In this document: one piece after another, positions 54,364 to 63,407 of the stretch
How the letters are laid out: each line of letters starts with the position of its first letter
Position numbering within the stretch: position 1 is the first letter of the stretch
NCBI GenBank assembly: GCA_009691845.1
Contig: SIAJ01000005.1
Span: forward strand, 1-64,000
Reading direction: 5' to 3'
DNA length: 64,000 nt
From: Gemmataceae bacterium
GTDB lineage: Bacteria > Planctomycetota > Planctomycetia > Gemmatales > Gemmataceae
The notes under the pieces: model-generated
Told to the model about the DNA's origin: nothing
What the model saw: the letters and a program-made list of their open reading frames with translations, nothing else
Databases searched by the model: none
Translations under genes and position numbers: made by a program

Positions 54364-54529
54364 TACTGGCAATTTTCAGAGCCGCGACCGTAAGGGAGCG
54401 GATAGCCCGCGAAGGGAGTCCGCGGCTTTACTGGCAATTTTCAGAGCCGCGACCGTAAGGGAGCGGATAGCCCGCGAGGGGAGTCCGATTTCGCATGAAA
54501 CAAAAAACGCTCCCTTACGGTCGCGGCTC
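54364..54529. repeat. Two tandem 59-bp copies plus an inverted partial copy
   Basis: TACTGGCAATTTTCAGAGCC starts two 59-nt direct repeats (54364-54422, 54429-54487; period 65, one mismatch). A 22-nt complement of their core (GAGCCGCGACCGTAAGGGAG) follows at 54508-54529, so either copy can pair with it. The unit lies in the tandem gap between the Hsp70 start and the kinase stop. Confidence 0.92.
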
Positions 54530-54548
54530 AGTTGTAACACCCGGATGG

Positions 54549-56363
54549 CTAAAGTGCGTTCGGCAATTCGATGCGAAATTGTGTACCGAGGCCGACCTTG
54601 CTTTCGACACTGAGCCGCCCGCCCAGACGGTCGACGTACTCCTTCACGATCGCCAAACCCAAGCCAGCATGAACGCCCGTCTCGGTTCGGGATGGATCGC
54701 CCCGGAAGAACCGCTCGAAGATCTTGTCCAGGATTTCCGGTGCCATGCCGATGCCCGTGTCGCGAACCTCCAGAAGTACGCCGCCATCGACCGTGCGCTC
54801 GGCGGAAACCTCGACCGCGCCACCTGGCTGGTTGTATTCGATCGCGTTGTGGATCAGGTTCATAACGACTTCGCGGAGTTTGTCCGGATCGGTGTGGATG
54901 GCGATGGGCTTCGGGACGTTCACGCGGAAGGTCAGCCCCTTGTTCTCGGCGAGCGGCTTGCCGATAGTCGCCACGCCGCTGACCAGTTTGCCTAATTCCA
55001 CGCGTTCCGGCCTTAACACGTCCACGCCCGCATCTGACCAGGCGAGGAGCAATATGCGCTCGACGAGATGACTCATTTCCTTGGCGATGCCACGACAATC
55101 GTCGAGCGACTGGCGATATTGCTCGGCCGTTCGCACTTTTCGGCACGCCACTTCGAGCGTCGTCGTCAGAGCAGCTAGCGGTGTACGCAATTCGTGCGAG
55201 ATGTCCGCGGACGCCCGCTTTTCCCGCTCGAACGCGGCCTGCAGTTGTTCCAGTGCCAGCGAAAGACGCTCGGCCACCGGGTTCACCTCCGAGGGCAGCG
55301 AACGAGGATCCATCGGCAAGTGAAAATCTTTCGGCGAGATCTGGCTGACCGCAAACGAGAGCCGTTTGAGTGGGGCCAAGCCCAGACCAACGAGAATCCA
55401 AACCCCAAACAACGTCGCGGCCACGGCACCAGCCACGGTCCAGGCGAGAGTCGAGCGAAGGGACCGCACGCTCGCTTCCGTATCAGCGTCAATGGCTTCC
55501 AGGCGTTCATCGCGGTCGCGGATGAGCGGCGCTAGACGCGGATTTTGGGAACTGTCTTCCCACGCACAATGCAGGAAGAAAGTCGGCGACGTGTAGCCTC
55601 CGGTGGGAGAAGGCGTCGGTGGGATTACCGGTCCTGACACGGATGCCGATCCGGGCCCGAATCGGCGGTCCGGAAAACGAGCTAGCGCTCCCATGCCGAC
55701 CACGCCTCGGGACGGAGGAGGAGCATCTACCGATCGGGATGGTCGCGAGAACCAGAAGCTACCCTCACGAGAAAACTTCGTGACCGGAGCTTTCACGACG
55801 ACTCGGCGAACAACCATCCCGTTCGGCAATTCGAGGAAATCGAACCGAGTAGTGCGTGCATCCGCATCGGGCTTCAAGCTGGTTTCGTCCATCCGGAGAA
55901 CATGGCTAGCCAGCGATCGCGATCTCCAATGAGTGCCCAGATCGGTTGTCTCAACGAATTCGTAACCCGGGGCATTGGAGTCGCGGTACAGATAGTTTTC
56001 GTCCAGCTTCAACTCGGTCGATAGCCGAACGCTCAGTTCGAACGCAGCCGCTCCGTTAAGAGGCGGGTGCCCGATGGGCGTGATCGGCGCACTCAATGCG
56101 AATAACTGAGAGGATAGCCATATCTCCCTGGCTTTATCGCGATTCCAGTTCGATTGAACCTCACCAGCCAACTCGTCAGCCCGGTTGCGAAGTGCCTCAT
56201 CTCGTCGGTCGCCGTAACGGACCTCAACCAGTTCGCGAGCGGTCCGTTGCCGTTCCCGGAGCGCGCCTTCGGCCGTGCGGTAGACGAAAAAGGAGACCAA
56301 CCCCAGTGAAACAACCAGGAGTGCGAGAACGTTAAGAAGAAGTGTTCGGCGAAGGGATTTCAT
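54549..56363 (-). CDS. Sensor histidine kinase, two-component system
   Basis: The 604-residue kinase has a TM helix at about 8-28, a periplasmic sensor domain, a second TM at about 300-325 (TLAWTVAGAVAATLFGVWIL), a HAMP-like linker, the phospho-His in DISHELRTPLAALTTTLEVA (about residue 390) and an HATPase_c domain with NLIHNAIEYNQPGG, EVRDTGIGMAPEI and GLGLAIVKEYVDRLGG. The sensor domain is large with no recognised family. It overlaps the regulator gene upstream by 4 nt, so they form one operon. Confidence 0.93.
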   Translation of the reverse strand: MKSLRRTLLLNVLALLVVSLGLVSFFVYRTAEGALRERQRTARELVEVRYGDRRDEALRNRADELAGEVQSNWNRDKAREIWLSSQLFALSAPITPIGHPPLNGAAAFELSVRLSTELKLDENYLYRDSNAPGYEFVETTDLGTHWRSRSLASHVLRMDETSLKPDADARTTRFDFLELPNGMVVRRVVVKAPVTKFSREGSFWFSRPSRSVDAPPPSRGVVGMGALARFPDRRFGPGSASVSGPVIPPTPSPTGGYTSPTFFLHCAWEDSSQNPRLAPLIRDRDERLEAIDADTEASVRSLRSTLAWTVAGAVAATLFGVWILVGLGLAPLKRLSFAVSQISPKDFHLPMDPRSLPSEVNPVAERLSLALEQLQAAFEREKRASADISHELRTPLAALTTTLEVACRKVRTAEQYRQSLDDCRGIAKEMSHLVERILLLAWSDAGVDVLRPERVELGKLVSGVATIGKPLAENKGLTFRVNVPKPIAIHTDPDKLREVVMNLIHNAIEYNQPGGAVEVSAERTVDGGVLLEVRDTGIGMAPEILDKIFERFFRGDPSRTETGVHAGLGLAIVKEYVDRLGGRLSVESKVGLGTQFRIELPNAL

Positions 56364-57070
56364 TTCTCCGGCCCGGTCGGGGGACTAGTCGTGTCTGCGT
56401 CTGCTCCGAGAAGCATGTACCCCTCGCCCCAGCGCGTCAGAATCAGTGGTGGCGAGAAGTCCTTATCGATCTTATTGCGTAAATAGCGAATATACACGTC
56501 CACCACGTTCGAAACACTTTCGTCGTGTTCGTCCCAGAGGTGCCCCCAGATCATCGACCGTGTTACCACTTTGCCGTGATGGAAGGCCAGGAATTCCAGA
56601 AGGGCGTATTCCTTCGGCGTCAGATGGATCGCCTTGCCGGCTCGCTTCACACTTCGTGCGGCCGTGTCAATCGAGAGATCGTGAATCTTGAGAATCGGAT
56701 CCTTGACCTGATAGCCACGGCGAATCAGCGCCCGCAAACGGGCGAGCAACTCTTCCAATTCGAATGGCTTGGTTAAATAATCGTCGGCCCCCGAATCGAG
56801 TCCTTTGACCTTGTCGCCCAGGCCACCACGGGCCGTGAGGACGAGCACATGCGTGTCCTTGCCGGCCGACCGCCAGCCCTTCAACAGGGTCAAGCCGTCC
56901 TTTTTGGGAAGCATGAGGTCCAGGATGATCGCGTCGTAATTCGTGGTGCGAGCTTTATGGTCTGCCTCGTCGCCATCTTCGGCCAGATCGACGGCAAAGC
57001 CCTCTTCCTCCAAACCCTGGCGAAGGGAGCGAGCGAGGAGTCTGTTATCTTCAACGAGTAGAACACGCAC
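56360..57070 (-). CDS. OmpR-family response regulator
   Basis: The 236-residue regulator has a receiver domain with acidic pair VEDN, phospho-Asp in AIILDLMLPKKDGLTLL, Thr/Lys in VLVLTARGG and YLTKPFELEELLARL, and a C-terminal winged helix (IHLTPKEYALLEFLAFHHGK, SNVVDVYIRYLRNKID). It is the CusR/QseB-like type. It starts the operon with the kinase (ATGA overlap). Target genes unknown; the stimulus is not indicated. Confidence 0.95.
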   Translation of the reverse strand: MRVLLVEDNRLLARSLRQGLEEEGFAVDLAEDGDEADHKARTTNYDAIILDLMLPKKDGLTLLKGWRSAGKDTHVLVLTARGGLGDKVKGLDSGADDYLTKPFELEELLARLRALIRRGYQVKDPILKIHDLSIDTAARSVKRAGKAIHLTPKEYALLEFLAFHHGKVVTRSMIWGHLWDEHDESVSNVVDVYIRYLRNKIDKDFSPPLILTRWGEGYMLLGADADTTSPPTGPEK

Positions 57071-57161
57071 GATAGAAGCCCTCTAGTGGGGAGGGAGGAC
57101 ATTAAAATCGTAACCGCCGCGCCATGAAAAGTTAATGAGAAGGGAATCGTTTCCTTCTGTT

Positions 57162-57698
57162 TTAACGCTTCATCCGGTCTGCGAACAGCTTGCGGAACTT
57201 GGCCAGCTTGGGCGAGACGACGTACTGGCAGTACGGTTGTTCCTCGTGGCCGCGAAAGTAGCCCTGGTGATAGTCTTCGGCCTTAAAGAAAGTCGTTAGG
57301 GGCGAGACCTCGGTCACGATCGGCGCCGAGAAAATCCCGGCCTGATTCAGCTCGGCGATCTTTGCTGCCGCGATTCGCTGTTGTTCCTCAGTCTGAACGA
57401 AAATGGCCGAGCGATACTGCGTGCCGGCGTCGTTCCCCTGACGATTGAGGGTCGTCGGGTCGTGGATGGCAAAAAAGACGTTCAAAACGTCCGCGAAGGA
57501 AGCAACGGCCGGGTCGAAGGAGACTTGCACCACTTCCGCGTGTCCCGTGGTTCCGGAGCAAACGTCGCGATAACTTGGGTCTGGGTTGCGGCCGCCGGTG
57601 TAGCCGGACTCGACTGTCGAGACGCCCTGCAATTGCTCAAAGACAGCTTCCAGGCACCAGAAGCAGCCGCCGGCGAGCGTGGCTTGTTCAGCTAACAT
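57162..57698 (-). CDS. msrA: Peptide methionine sulfoxide reductase MsrA
   Basis: ATG 57698 gives 178 residues; the upstream 34 residues of the ORF are non-conserved. The catalytic motif GGCFWCLEAVFEQLQGV carries the nucleophile Cys, followed by VESGYTGGRNPDPSYRDVCS, TGHAEVVQVSFDP, and the C-terminal HQGYFRGHEEQPYCQYVVSP. It reduces the S-epimer of methionine sulfoxide with thioredoxin. The catalytic residue is an ordinary Cys (TGC), not a UGA. No signal peptide, so cytoplasmic. Confidence 0.95.
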   Translation of the reverse strand: MLAEQATLAGGCFWCLEAVFEQLQGVSTVESGYTGGRNPDPSYRDVCSGTTGHAEVVQVSFDPAVASFADVLNVFFAIHDPTTLNRQGNDAGTQYRSAIFVQTEEQQRIAAAKIAELNQAGIFSAPIVTEVSPLTTFFKAEDYHQGYFRGHEEQPYCQYVVSPKLAKFRKLFADRMKR

Positions 57699-57792
57699 CG
57701 AGATGCCTCGTAGGGTGGGTGGAGGCCTTGCGAAACCTACCACGCTTTTGCATGTCCACACCGAAAAGCACATAATTTCCGAGGCGGACTTT

Positions 57793-57811
57793 CGGCACAC
57801 GGAGTGTGCCG
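57793..57811. repeat. Palindrome, CGGCACAC family
   Basis: CGGCACAC-GGA-GTGTGCCG, exact, 14 nt past the stop of the convergent-facing minus-strand CBM9 gene. Identical to 26941-26959. Confidence 0.85.
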
Positions 57812-57824
57812 ACTACTTTGTATT

Positions 57825-58907
57825 TTACTCTTTCACGATCCTCGCATCCTGGGAAATCCGCCAGCGTTCTTTTTTGCCAGCGTGGCTCAATTCCACGCTG
57901 GCTTCGTAACCGTGACGTGTGACTTCCAGTTTTGGTTCGCTCAGTTCCTTGGCAAGCAGCAGCTTGAGCGCACTAAGGGGAGTCAAGAATTCCTTGTTCG
58001 ACTTGCGATGCTCCTTTTGAGCGTAATAGATCGAATGCAAATACTCGCGCGCCGATTGCGCGGGATCAGGCAGCAACTTGGTCTGACCTGGCTGGTCCGT
58101 GCTGAATTGCAAAATGCCCCATTTTTCCGGACGATGCATGTCGATCACGCGTTGAGGCGACCAGACCCAGTTGTGCTCCGGACGCTTGGGAATCTTCACG
58201 TACTTGCCCTTCACGATCTCGACGTCCCATTCGACACGCGAGAAATTGATCCGCCATTGCTCGCCGTGCTTGGGTGGAAACTTGCCACTCGAGATCTCCT
58301 GTACGCCCTGCAACGGCCAGGCGATTTCCAGCGTCCAGCCTTGATCTTCATCGCTCGGGTCGTTGAGCGTGCCATCGATATGCACGGCTGTCTTGAGGCC
58401 AGTGATCTCCCAGGCGTTGATCGCTCTCCCACTGTCCTTGTAGGGCTTCGTTAGCAACAAATCCCATGTCGTGTTCAGTGCGTTCAGCTCCAATTCGGCA
58501 TAGTCGTGGCTATCGCAATCGGGATCCAGGAACACCTCGAAATCGTTATCGTGGAAGATGACGGCGTCGTGATTCTTGAGCGTGCCCCAGATGTGTGGCT
58601 CCTTCAACTCGGCCGCGATGTAAAGCGTCTGATCGTCCCAGAGCATCTTCATGCGCGTGAGATAACGAGGCTTGGGTCTCCCCAATCCTTCGATATCTTC
58701 AAACGGCTCGCTCCAGGGCGCGTCGGCCCACGCTGCTTCGTCCAGCTTGCCATCAATCACGGGAGGGGCTTTTGCACGATAGCAGACATAGCCACGCGGC
58801 GCAGCGGATAGAAGCGGATCCAACTCCGACCGCAACAGTCCGGGGAGGAACAGAGGGGCCGCGACCGTGGCGAAAAGGATCAGGATCGCGATGTGAGTAC
58901 GCATCAC
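57825..58907 (-). CDS. Exported carbohydrate-binding family 9-like protein
   Basis: The 360-residue protein has a signal peptide/TM (IAILILFATVAAPLFLPGLL), then the CBM9-like domain: PPVIDGKLDEAAWADAPWS, TRMKMLWDDQTLYIAAELKE, FHDNDFEVFLDPDCDSHDY, ELELNALNTTWDLLLTKPY, and WTLEIAWPLQGVQEI. CBM9 binds cellulose/xylan reducing ends in other bacteria, but here it is single-domain, so binding or scaffolding of glycans outside the cell is inferred. It precedes MsrA on the same strand, separated by 126 bp with a palindrome. Confidence 0.85.
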   Translation of the reverse strand: MMRTHIAILILFATVAAPLFLPGLLRSELDPLLSAAPRGYVCYRAKAPPVIDGKLDEAAWADAPWSEPFEDIEGLGRPKPRYLTRMKMLWDDQTLYIAAELKEPHIWGTLKNHDAVIFHDNDFEVFLDPDCDSHDYAELELNALNTTWDLLLTKPYKDSGRAINAWEITGLKTAVHIDGTLNDPSDEDQGWTLEIAWPLQGVQEISSGKFPPKHGEQWRINFSRVEWDVEIVKGKYVKIPKRPEHNWVWSPQRVIDMHRPEKWGILQFSTDQPGQTKLLPDPAQSAREYLHSIYYAQKEHRKSNKEFLTPLSALKLLLAKELSEPKLEVTRHGYEASVELSHAGKKERWRISQDARIVKE

Positions 58908-58941
58908 CAGAAAGCTCCCACGAAAAAGAGGATGCCAAGTA

Positions 58942-59877
58942 CTACCGAATCGCCTTGATGTCCAAAACCTGCGAAGCGGCCAGGCCGTTGCCGAAGGTCT
59001 TGAAGTTCTTGAAGGTCCACACGACTTTTTTATCGCGCGTCACCTCGAACAGTTGCGGATTCTCCGGGCCTGCGTGACAGTTGCCGACGATGATGTTGCC
59101 ATTCTCTTTCACTTGCAGCATCGTCACCCACGCCAGCTTGATGCCCGGCAACTCGTCCTGCTTCAGTTCCCAAACGGTCTTGCCTTCCGGCGTCACTTCA
59201 AGAACGCGATTGCCGTTGCCCGTGCCGATGAGCGTGTTGCCGCTCTTCAATCGAACCGCTCCATAGACTTCGTTGCCGTGTCCTTCCGGCCCATGTCCCG
59301 GCGAACGAGGCCGGCCACCCAGATCGAGAGCGTAGGTCCACACGACTTTGCCCTTCGCATCGTACTCGCGCAGCTTACCGTCCCCCTCGTGGCAGACGAG
59401 GTAGTTCCCGTTATCGAGTTTTCGAGCCATCCGGGTATCGCGATGGGCGTTTGGTTTCTCGACTGTGAGCGGAATCTCGACGACGACATTGCCCGCCTTG
59501 TCCACTTCGACGATCCGGGCATTTCCCGATTCCGCGATCATGGTCTTGCCATCGGCCAGTCGTTGAAACGCATGAATCTCGATGCCGCCCTTGTAGCCTT
59601 CTTTAGGCTTGGCTTCGTATTTCCAGACGATCTTCTTCTCGGGCGTCATTTCGACAACCGTCGTTCGCGAAGTCGGAAGGAGCACGTTGCCGTTCTCCAG
59701 CAACGCCAAATCATGAACCTCGGCCTTGTTGGCGACTTCCCACTCGACCTCGCCTTTCGCGTTAACGATGGCGACGCGTCCGTTATCGGCTGCGAGAACT
59801 CGATAAGCAGGTGGATCGGCCGCCAGAGCGACCGAAGCTGAAGCAAGAACGAAAGCAGTCAAGCGAAGGAAAGACAT
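58942..59877 (-). CDS. Exported beta-propeller protein
   Basis: The 311-residue protein has a signal peptide (LTAFVLASASVALAADP) and about six short blades with repeated [GN]xIVExDxxGxVxWE-type strands: VAIVNAKGEVEWEVANK, TVVEMTPEKKIVWKYEA, RIVEVDKAGNVVVEI, KLREYDAKGKVVWTYALD, RVLEVTPEGKTVWELKQD. This resembles aryl-sulfotransferase or PQQ-type propellers, but no catalytic motif is visible. It starts 35 bp upstream of the CBM9-like gene on the same strand, so the two are likely co-transcribed. Confidence 0.85.
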   Translation of the reverse strand: MSFLRLTAFVLASASVALAADPPAYRVLAADNGRVAIVNAKGEVEWEVANKAEVHDLALLENGNVLLPTSRTTVVEMTPEKKIVWKYEAKPKEGYKGGIEIHAFQRLADGKTMIAESGNARIVEVDKAGNVVVEIPLTVEKPNAHRDTRMARKLDNGNYLVCHEGDGKLREYDAKGKVVWTYALDLGGRPRSPGHGPEGHGNEVYGAVRLKSGNTLIGTGNGNRVLEVTPEGKTVWELKQDELPGIKLAWVTMLQVKENGNIIVGNCHAGPENPQLFEVTRDKKVVWTFKNFKTFGNGLAASQVLDIKAIR

Positions 59878-59939
59878 GCGGGCGAACTCCGTCGACGGAA
59901 TTGTCGATTCGCCTTTTGTAGCAGGTTAGACAAGCTGTA

Positions 59940-59971
59940 GCTCAGGTTTTCAGCCGGCAGGAAACCTGAGC
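59940..59971. repeat. Short inverted repeat
   Basis: Exact arms GCTCAGGTTT (59940-59949) and AAACCTGAGC (59962-59971) with a 12-nt loop that itself contains GCCGGC. It lies upstream of the propeller gene (start 59877). Confidence 0.7.
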
Positions 59972-60026
59972 CACATCAGATTCTTACCTTTAAATTTCTC
60001 TGCAAGTTGCGGAGAAGTACCGCATC

Positions 60027-60054
60027 GTAGTCCGCACAGGGAGTGTGCCGACTA
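60027..60054. repeat. Palindrome, CGGCACAC family
   Basis: Arms GTAGTCCGCACA and TGTGCCGACTAC match with one mismatch around AGGGAG-like loop bases. It sits 40 nt past the stop of the 60094 gene. Confidence 0.8.
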
Positions 60055-60093
60055 CAATGCTTGCGGTTCAACCGCGTCAGGTCTGAGTGGCTG

Positions 60094-61296
60094 TTAAAAT
60101 CGTACCCGGTATTCCAGCCGCCATTGGTCGCGGAACCACCAGTTGGCAGTGGTCGTGACACCGTAACTCGCGAACAGGTCCGACATGGCCAGTAACGAGC
60201 CTGCGTTGGTATCGTCAGCCAGGCTGAAACGCATGCCGTAGTAAGTGTCGAAGATCGTCATGCCACGTGCGCTTTGCATCAGCGGTTCGATCTTGCCGAG
60301 TTCGAAACTCTGCTTGCCGCTGAGCACCGACCAGCCGACGACCTCGGCGAGTGGCATCACCCGCACGTTGCCAAGTTCGAACAAATAACTCAGGCCCACT
60401 CCGTAGCGGAGCACATGCCCTGTGAAATCGCTACGCGGGTTGACTGGAATGCGATCGTGAACATCGACGTAGAGCGTCAGGTTTTCCGTCAGAGCTTCCT
60501 GCCACATAAGACCGGGCTGGACACCATAGTTCTCTGTTCCCAATCCCCGAATGCCCTCGCCGGACGGAAAAATGCCGGCGACCTGAAGACTCACGGCTCG
60601 GTGAGGGTCGAGAATGAAAGCCCATTTCAAGCCCGCGCTCACGTCGCCAATACCGGCTTCGTTCTTGTTGATGCTGGGATTCAGGCTACGAAAAGGCACG
60701 TTCGTCCAGACGGACACGTTGTAGGAAAGCATGGCCTCGGCATAGAAGCTCACATCGACGGCATCCACGCGCGACTCGGCCTCGACGGGCCCCTTGGCAT
60801 TATCGTGCTCGCCAAAGTAGGTGAAAACGCCGTTCTTGGGCCAGAACAGTTCGGCACGATCCGGGTGGTTCATCCGGTACTGAGGATCGACGCGGAAGCG
60901 AAACACATCAACTGGGACGGCTTGATCGATGTGGCTAGGAGCACGAACCGCCTGGCTGCGGTGGAAGAACTCGAAGGCTTCCGGCTCCGGCTCATCGTAA
61001 AGGTCCAGCCCGATTCGGGTGGAAAATGGTGCGGATGGACCATGGTTACGAGGGGATTCTCCGGGAAGCTCACGCGGCTTTTTGGGGGAGAAAACGGCTG
61101 GAGTAGGCGTAGAGTCGCCTGGAATAATGAGTGTGGGAGCAGGGGCCTGAACGGGAATTACACCTTCGCTCGGGAGCGGAGGCGTGGCCTCTCGGCGAAG
61201 GGAAGGAGTTTTTTCTTGAGCCTCAACCCGTGCGGTTCCCACACAGAATAAGCCAACGATCACGGTTCCCGTGAGCCACAATGTCCAGGTTCGCAT
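60094..61296 (-). CDS. Hypothetical exported, probably outer-membrane protein
   Basis: ATG 61296 gives 400 residues with a signal peptide (WLTGTVIVGLFCVGTARVEA), a Pro-rich segment (PLPSEGVIPVQAPAPTLIIP), then many amphipathic strands (DVSFYAEAMLSYNVSVWTNV, ISAGLKWAFILDP as DVSAGLKWAFILDPHRAVSL, LRYGVGLSYLFELGNVRVMP) ending WRLEYRVRF. The terminal Phe and alternating strands suggest a beta-barrel porin-like fold. No family name is recognised. Monocistronic. Confidence 0.75.
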   Translation of the reverse strand: MRTWTLWLTGTVIVGLFCVGTARVEAQEKTPSLRREATPPLPSEGVIPVQAPAPTLIIPGDSTPTPAVFSPKKPRELPGESPRNHGPSAPFSTRIGLDLYDEPEPEAFEFFHRSQAVRAPSHIDQAVPVDVFRFRVDPQYRMNHPDRAELFWPKNGVFTYFGEHDNAKGPVEAESRVDAVDVSFYAEAMLSYNVSVWTNVPFRSLNPSINKNEAGIGDVSAGLKWAFILDPHRAVSLQVAGIFPSGEGIRGLGTENYGVQPGLMWQEALTENLTLYVDVHDRIPVNPRSDFTGHVLRYGVGLSYLFELGNVRVMPLAEVVGWSVLSGKQSFELGKIEPLMQSARGMTIFDTYYGMRFSLADDTNAGSLLAMSDLFASYGVTTTANWWFRDQWRLEYRVRF

Positions 61297-61579
61297 CACA
61301 CCCTCCGTGGGATCGCCCAACTCGCGTAGAGAATACGCGGTCGAGGAACTCCGAGGCTCGTTCCGACTTCTATCGGTTCTCTGATTGTGCCGACTTTGAT
61401 GAGACTGCGGGGAGAATGGGAAAGACGCCCATCCGAATGCCCGATCAAGGCAAACTGCAAAGAATGGGCAAGACAGTTAGATTCGTGTTACGTTCAAGCC
61501 TTGCCGCGATTCCGCTCAATGGCTAATTCATATAGTCAGCCTTCTGTTTTCGACGACACCCACCGCGATTAGCACACCC

Positions 61580-62299
61580 ATGATACATGTCGAGAACCTC
61601 ACCAAGTATTACGGCGATTACGCCGCCGTCCGCGATGTCTCGTTCGATGTCGAACGTGGGAAAGTCGTTGGCTTCCTCGGGCCGAACGGGGCCGGGAAAT
61701 CCACGACCATGCGAATCCTCACGGGCTACCTGACGGCCACGTCGGGTCGGGCGTCGATCAACGGCAAGGATGTCTTCTGGGACCCCATCGCCGCCCGTCG
61801 ATGCATCGGCTACCTGTCGGAAGGCTGCCCCCTCTACGGCGAAATGCGTGTCGAGGAGTACCTGCGTTTCCGCGGCGGGCTCAAGGGGCTGAGCGGTCGG
61901 GAAACCACTCGTCGACTCGCTTATGTCGTTGACCGCTGTTGGCTTCGCGACGTCCGCCGGCAACTCATCGGCACGCTTTCAAAGGGTTATCGCCAGCGTG
62001 TCGGCTTGGCGGATTCCCTGATTGCGAACCCGCCGGTGCTGGTTCTCGACGAGCCGACAGTCGGCCTCGACCCAACGCAAATCCGCGAAACCCGCAAGCT
62101 CATCAAGGAACTGGGCAACGAGCACACGGTGCTGCTCTCGACGCACATTCTGCCCGAAGTGGAGATGACTTGTGATTCGGTCATCCTCATCCATCAAGGA
62201 AAAGTTGCCGCCCAGGGCACTCTCGAAGATGTGCGTTCGAAATATCGCGGCAAGAGCCTGGAAGACGTGTTCGTGGAAATCACCGGCACAGTGGACTGA
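61580..62299 (+). CDS. GldA-like ABC transporter ATP-binding protein
   Basis: The 239-residue protein has Walker A GPNGAGKSTTMRIL, Q-loop GYLSEGCPLYGEM, signature TLSKGYRQRVGLADSLI, Walker B VLVLDEPTVGLDPTQIRE and H-loop LLSTHILPEVEM. SKGYRQR replaces the canonical SGGQ, as in GldA/ABC-2 exporter ATPases. It is followed by the permease at 62400 and a GldG-like gene at 63572, the usual Gld-type order. The ATPase powers export or membrane-protein assembly; a gliding role is unproven. Confidence 0.92.
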   Translation: MIHVENLTKYYGDYAAVRDVSFDVERGKVVGFLGPNGAGKSTTMRILTGYLTATSGRASINGKDVFWDPIAARRCIGYLSEGCPLYGEMRVEEYLRFRGGLKGLSGRETTRRLAYVVDRCWLRDVRRQLIGTLSKGYRQRVGLADSLIANPPVLVLDEPTVGLDPTQIRETRKLIKELGNEHTVLLSTHILPEVEMTCDSVILIHQGKVAAQGTLEDVRSKYRGKSLEDVFVEITGTVD

Positions 62300-62399
62300 A
62301 ATAGTAAGGAGTTCCGGGAGACTCGCGATTCGTGCCTTGTACTCCTCGCTCCTAACTCCTCACCATTCCTGAAGTGCCACGAACTGAGCAGAGATCAAG

Positions 62400-63368
62400 A
62401 TGCGACCGACACTCAGCCTAATCCGACGCGAATTCACGGCATATTTCTTGTCGCCGATCGCTTACGTCGTACTCACTGTGTTCCTGCTCGGGACCGGGGG
62501 CCTCTATTTCCGGACCTTTGAAGCTCTAACCCAGAATGGTCCGCGTGGCATCGAATACCCGATGCAGGTCCTCCTGGGAAGTTCCAGCCAAACGATGGAT
62601 ATTCCGATCTTTTGGCTGGTGTTCCTGTTCGTACCTCCGCTCCTCACGATGCGATTGTTTGCGGAAGAACGCAGTTCGGGCACCATGGAAACGCTGATGA
62701 CTGCTCCCATCCGGGATTGGCAGATCGTCCTGGCCAAGTTCGTGGCTTGTTTCGCTTTCTATTTGCTGATGTGGCTACCAACACTCGTATATCTGCCGAC
62801 TTTCATGGACCTCAAAGCGACCTGGGATCTGACGGCCTGGACACTGTATTCGCTCGTGTACGCTGCGGGAGCGGCTACCGTTTTGATCGGCCTTTCGTTG
62901 ATGCCATGTGGTTGGGTCGGGCGCGGCTTCTTGATCGCACTCGTTGGCGGGATCATCGCGAGTCTTGGTGGTTGCTTGCATTACAACCGCGACGCCAACC
63001 ATCTTCTTTCGTTGGCAGCCGGCATCGACCCTTGGCCGGTATTGACCTCGTACATCGGCGTCGTTTCGGTGGGAGTGTTGTTTCTGAGTCTCGGCATGTT
63101 CGTGAGTAGCCTGGTAAAAGGGCAGATGATTGCCGCGATCATCTCGATCACGCTCGGCCTGCCACTCGTTTTGGTGATGGCGTTACTACCCGAACTGAAT
63201 CCGAATGGCTGGTCGCACAAGGCAGTGTCGTTCGTTGCGGTCCCACACCACTTCACGGAAGATTTCACCCGCGGGGTGCTCGATACTCGGCATCTGGTCT
63301 TCTACTTCAGCGCGGGATTGTTGTTCTTGTTTCTGACAGTACGAAGCTTGGAATCGCAAAGACGATAG
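62400..63368 (+). CDS. ABC-2 type permease, GldF-like
   Basis: The 322-residue protein has about six membrane segments. The start LSLIRREFTAYFLSPIAYVVL and the conserved PPLLTMRLFAEERSSGTMETLMTAPIRDWQIVLAKFVA are signatures of the ABC-2 exporter permease subfamily including GldF. It would pair with the ATPase at 61580. A periplasmic loop follows TM1 (RTFEALTQNGPRGIEYP). The substrate is unknown. A palindrome begins 5 nt after its stop. Confidence 0.92.
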   Translation: MRPTLSLIRREFTAYFLSPIAYVVLTVFLLGTGGLYFRTFEALTQNGPRGIEYPMQVLLGSSSQTMDIPIFWLVFLFVPPLLTMRLFAEERSSGTMETLMTAPIRDWQIVLAKFVACFAFYLLMWLPTLVYLPTFMDLKATWDLTAWTLYSLVYAAGAATVLIGLSLMPCGWVGRGFLIALVGGIIASLGGCLHYNRDANHLLSLAAGIDPWPVLTSYIGVVSVGVLFLSLGMFVSSLVKGQMIAAIISITLGLPLVLVMALLPELNPNGWSHKAVSFVAVPHHFTEDFTRGVLDTRHLVFYFSAGLLFLFLTVRSLESQRR

Positions 63369-63372
63369 TCGA

Positions 63373-63395
63373 CGGCACACTGTGAACGTGTGCCG
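63373..63395. repeat. Palindrome, CGGCACAC family
   Basis: Arms CGGCACAC (63373-63380) and GTGTGCCG (63388-63395), exact, with a 7-nt loop, 5 nt after the permease stop. It is inside the Gld-type gene set. Confidence 0.85.
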
Positions 63396-63407
63396 CATTC
63401 AAGAAAT

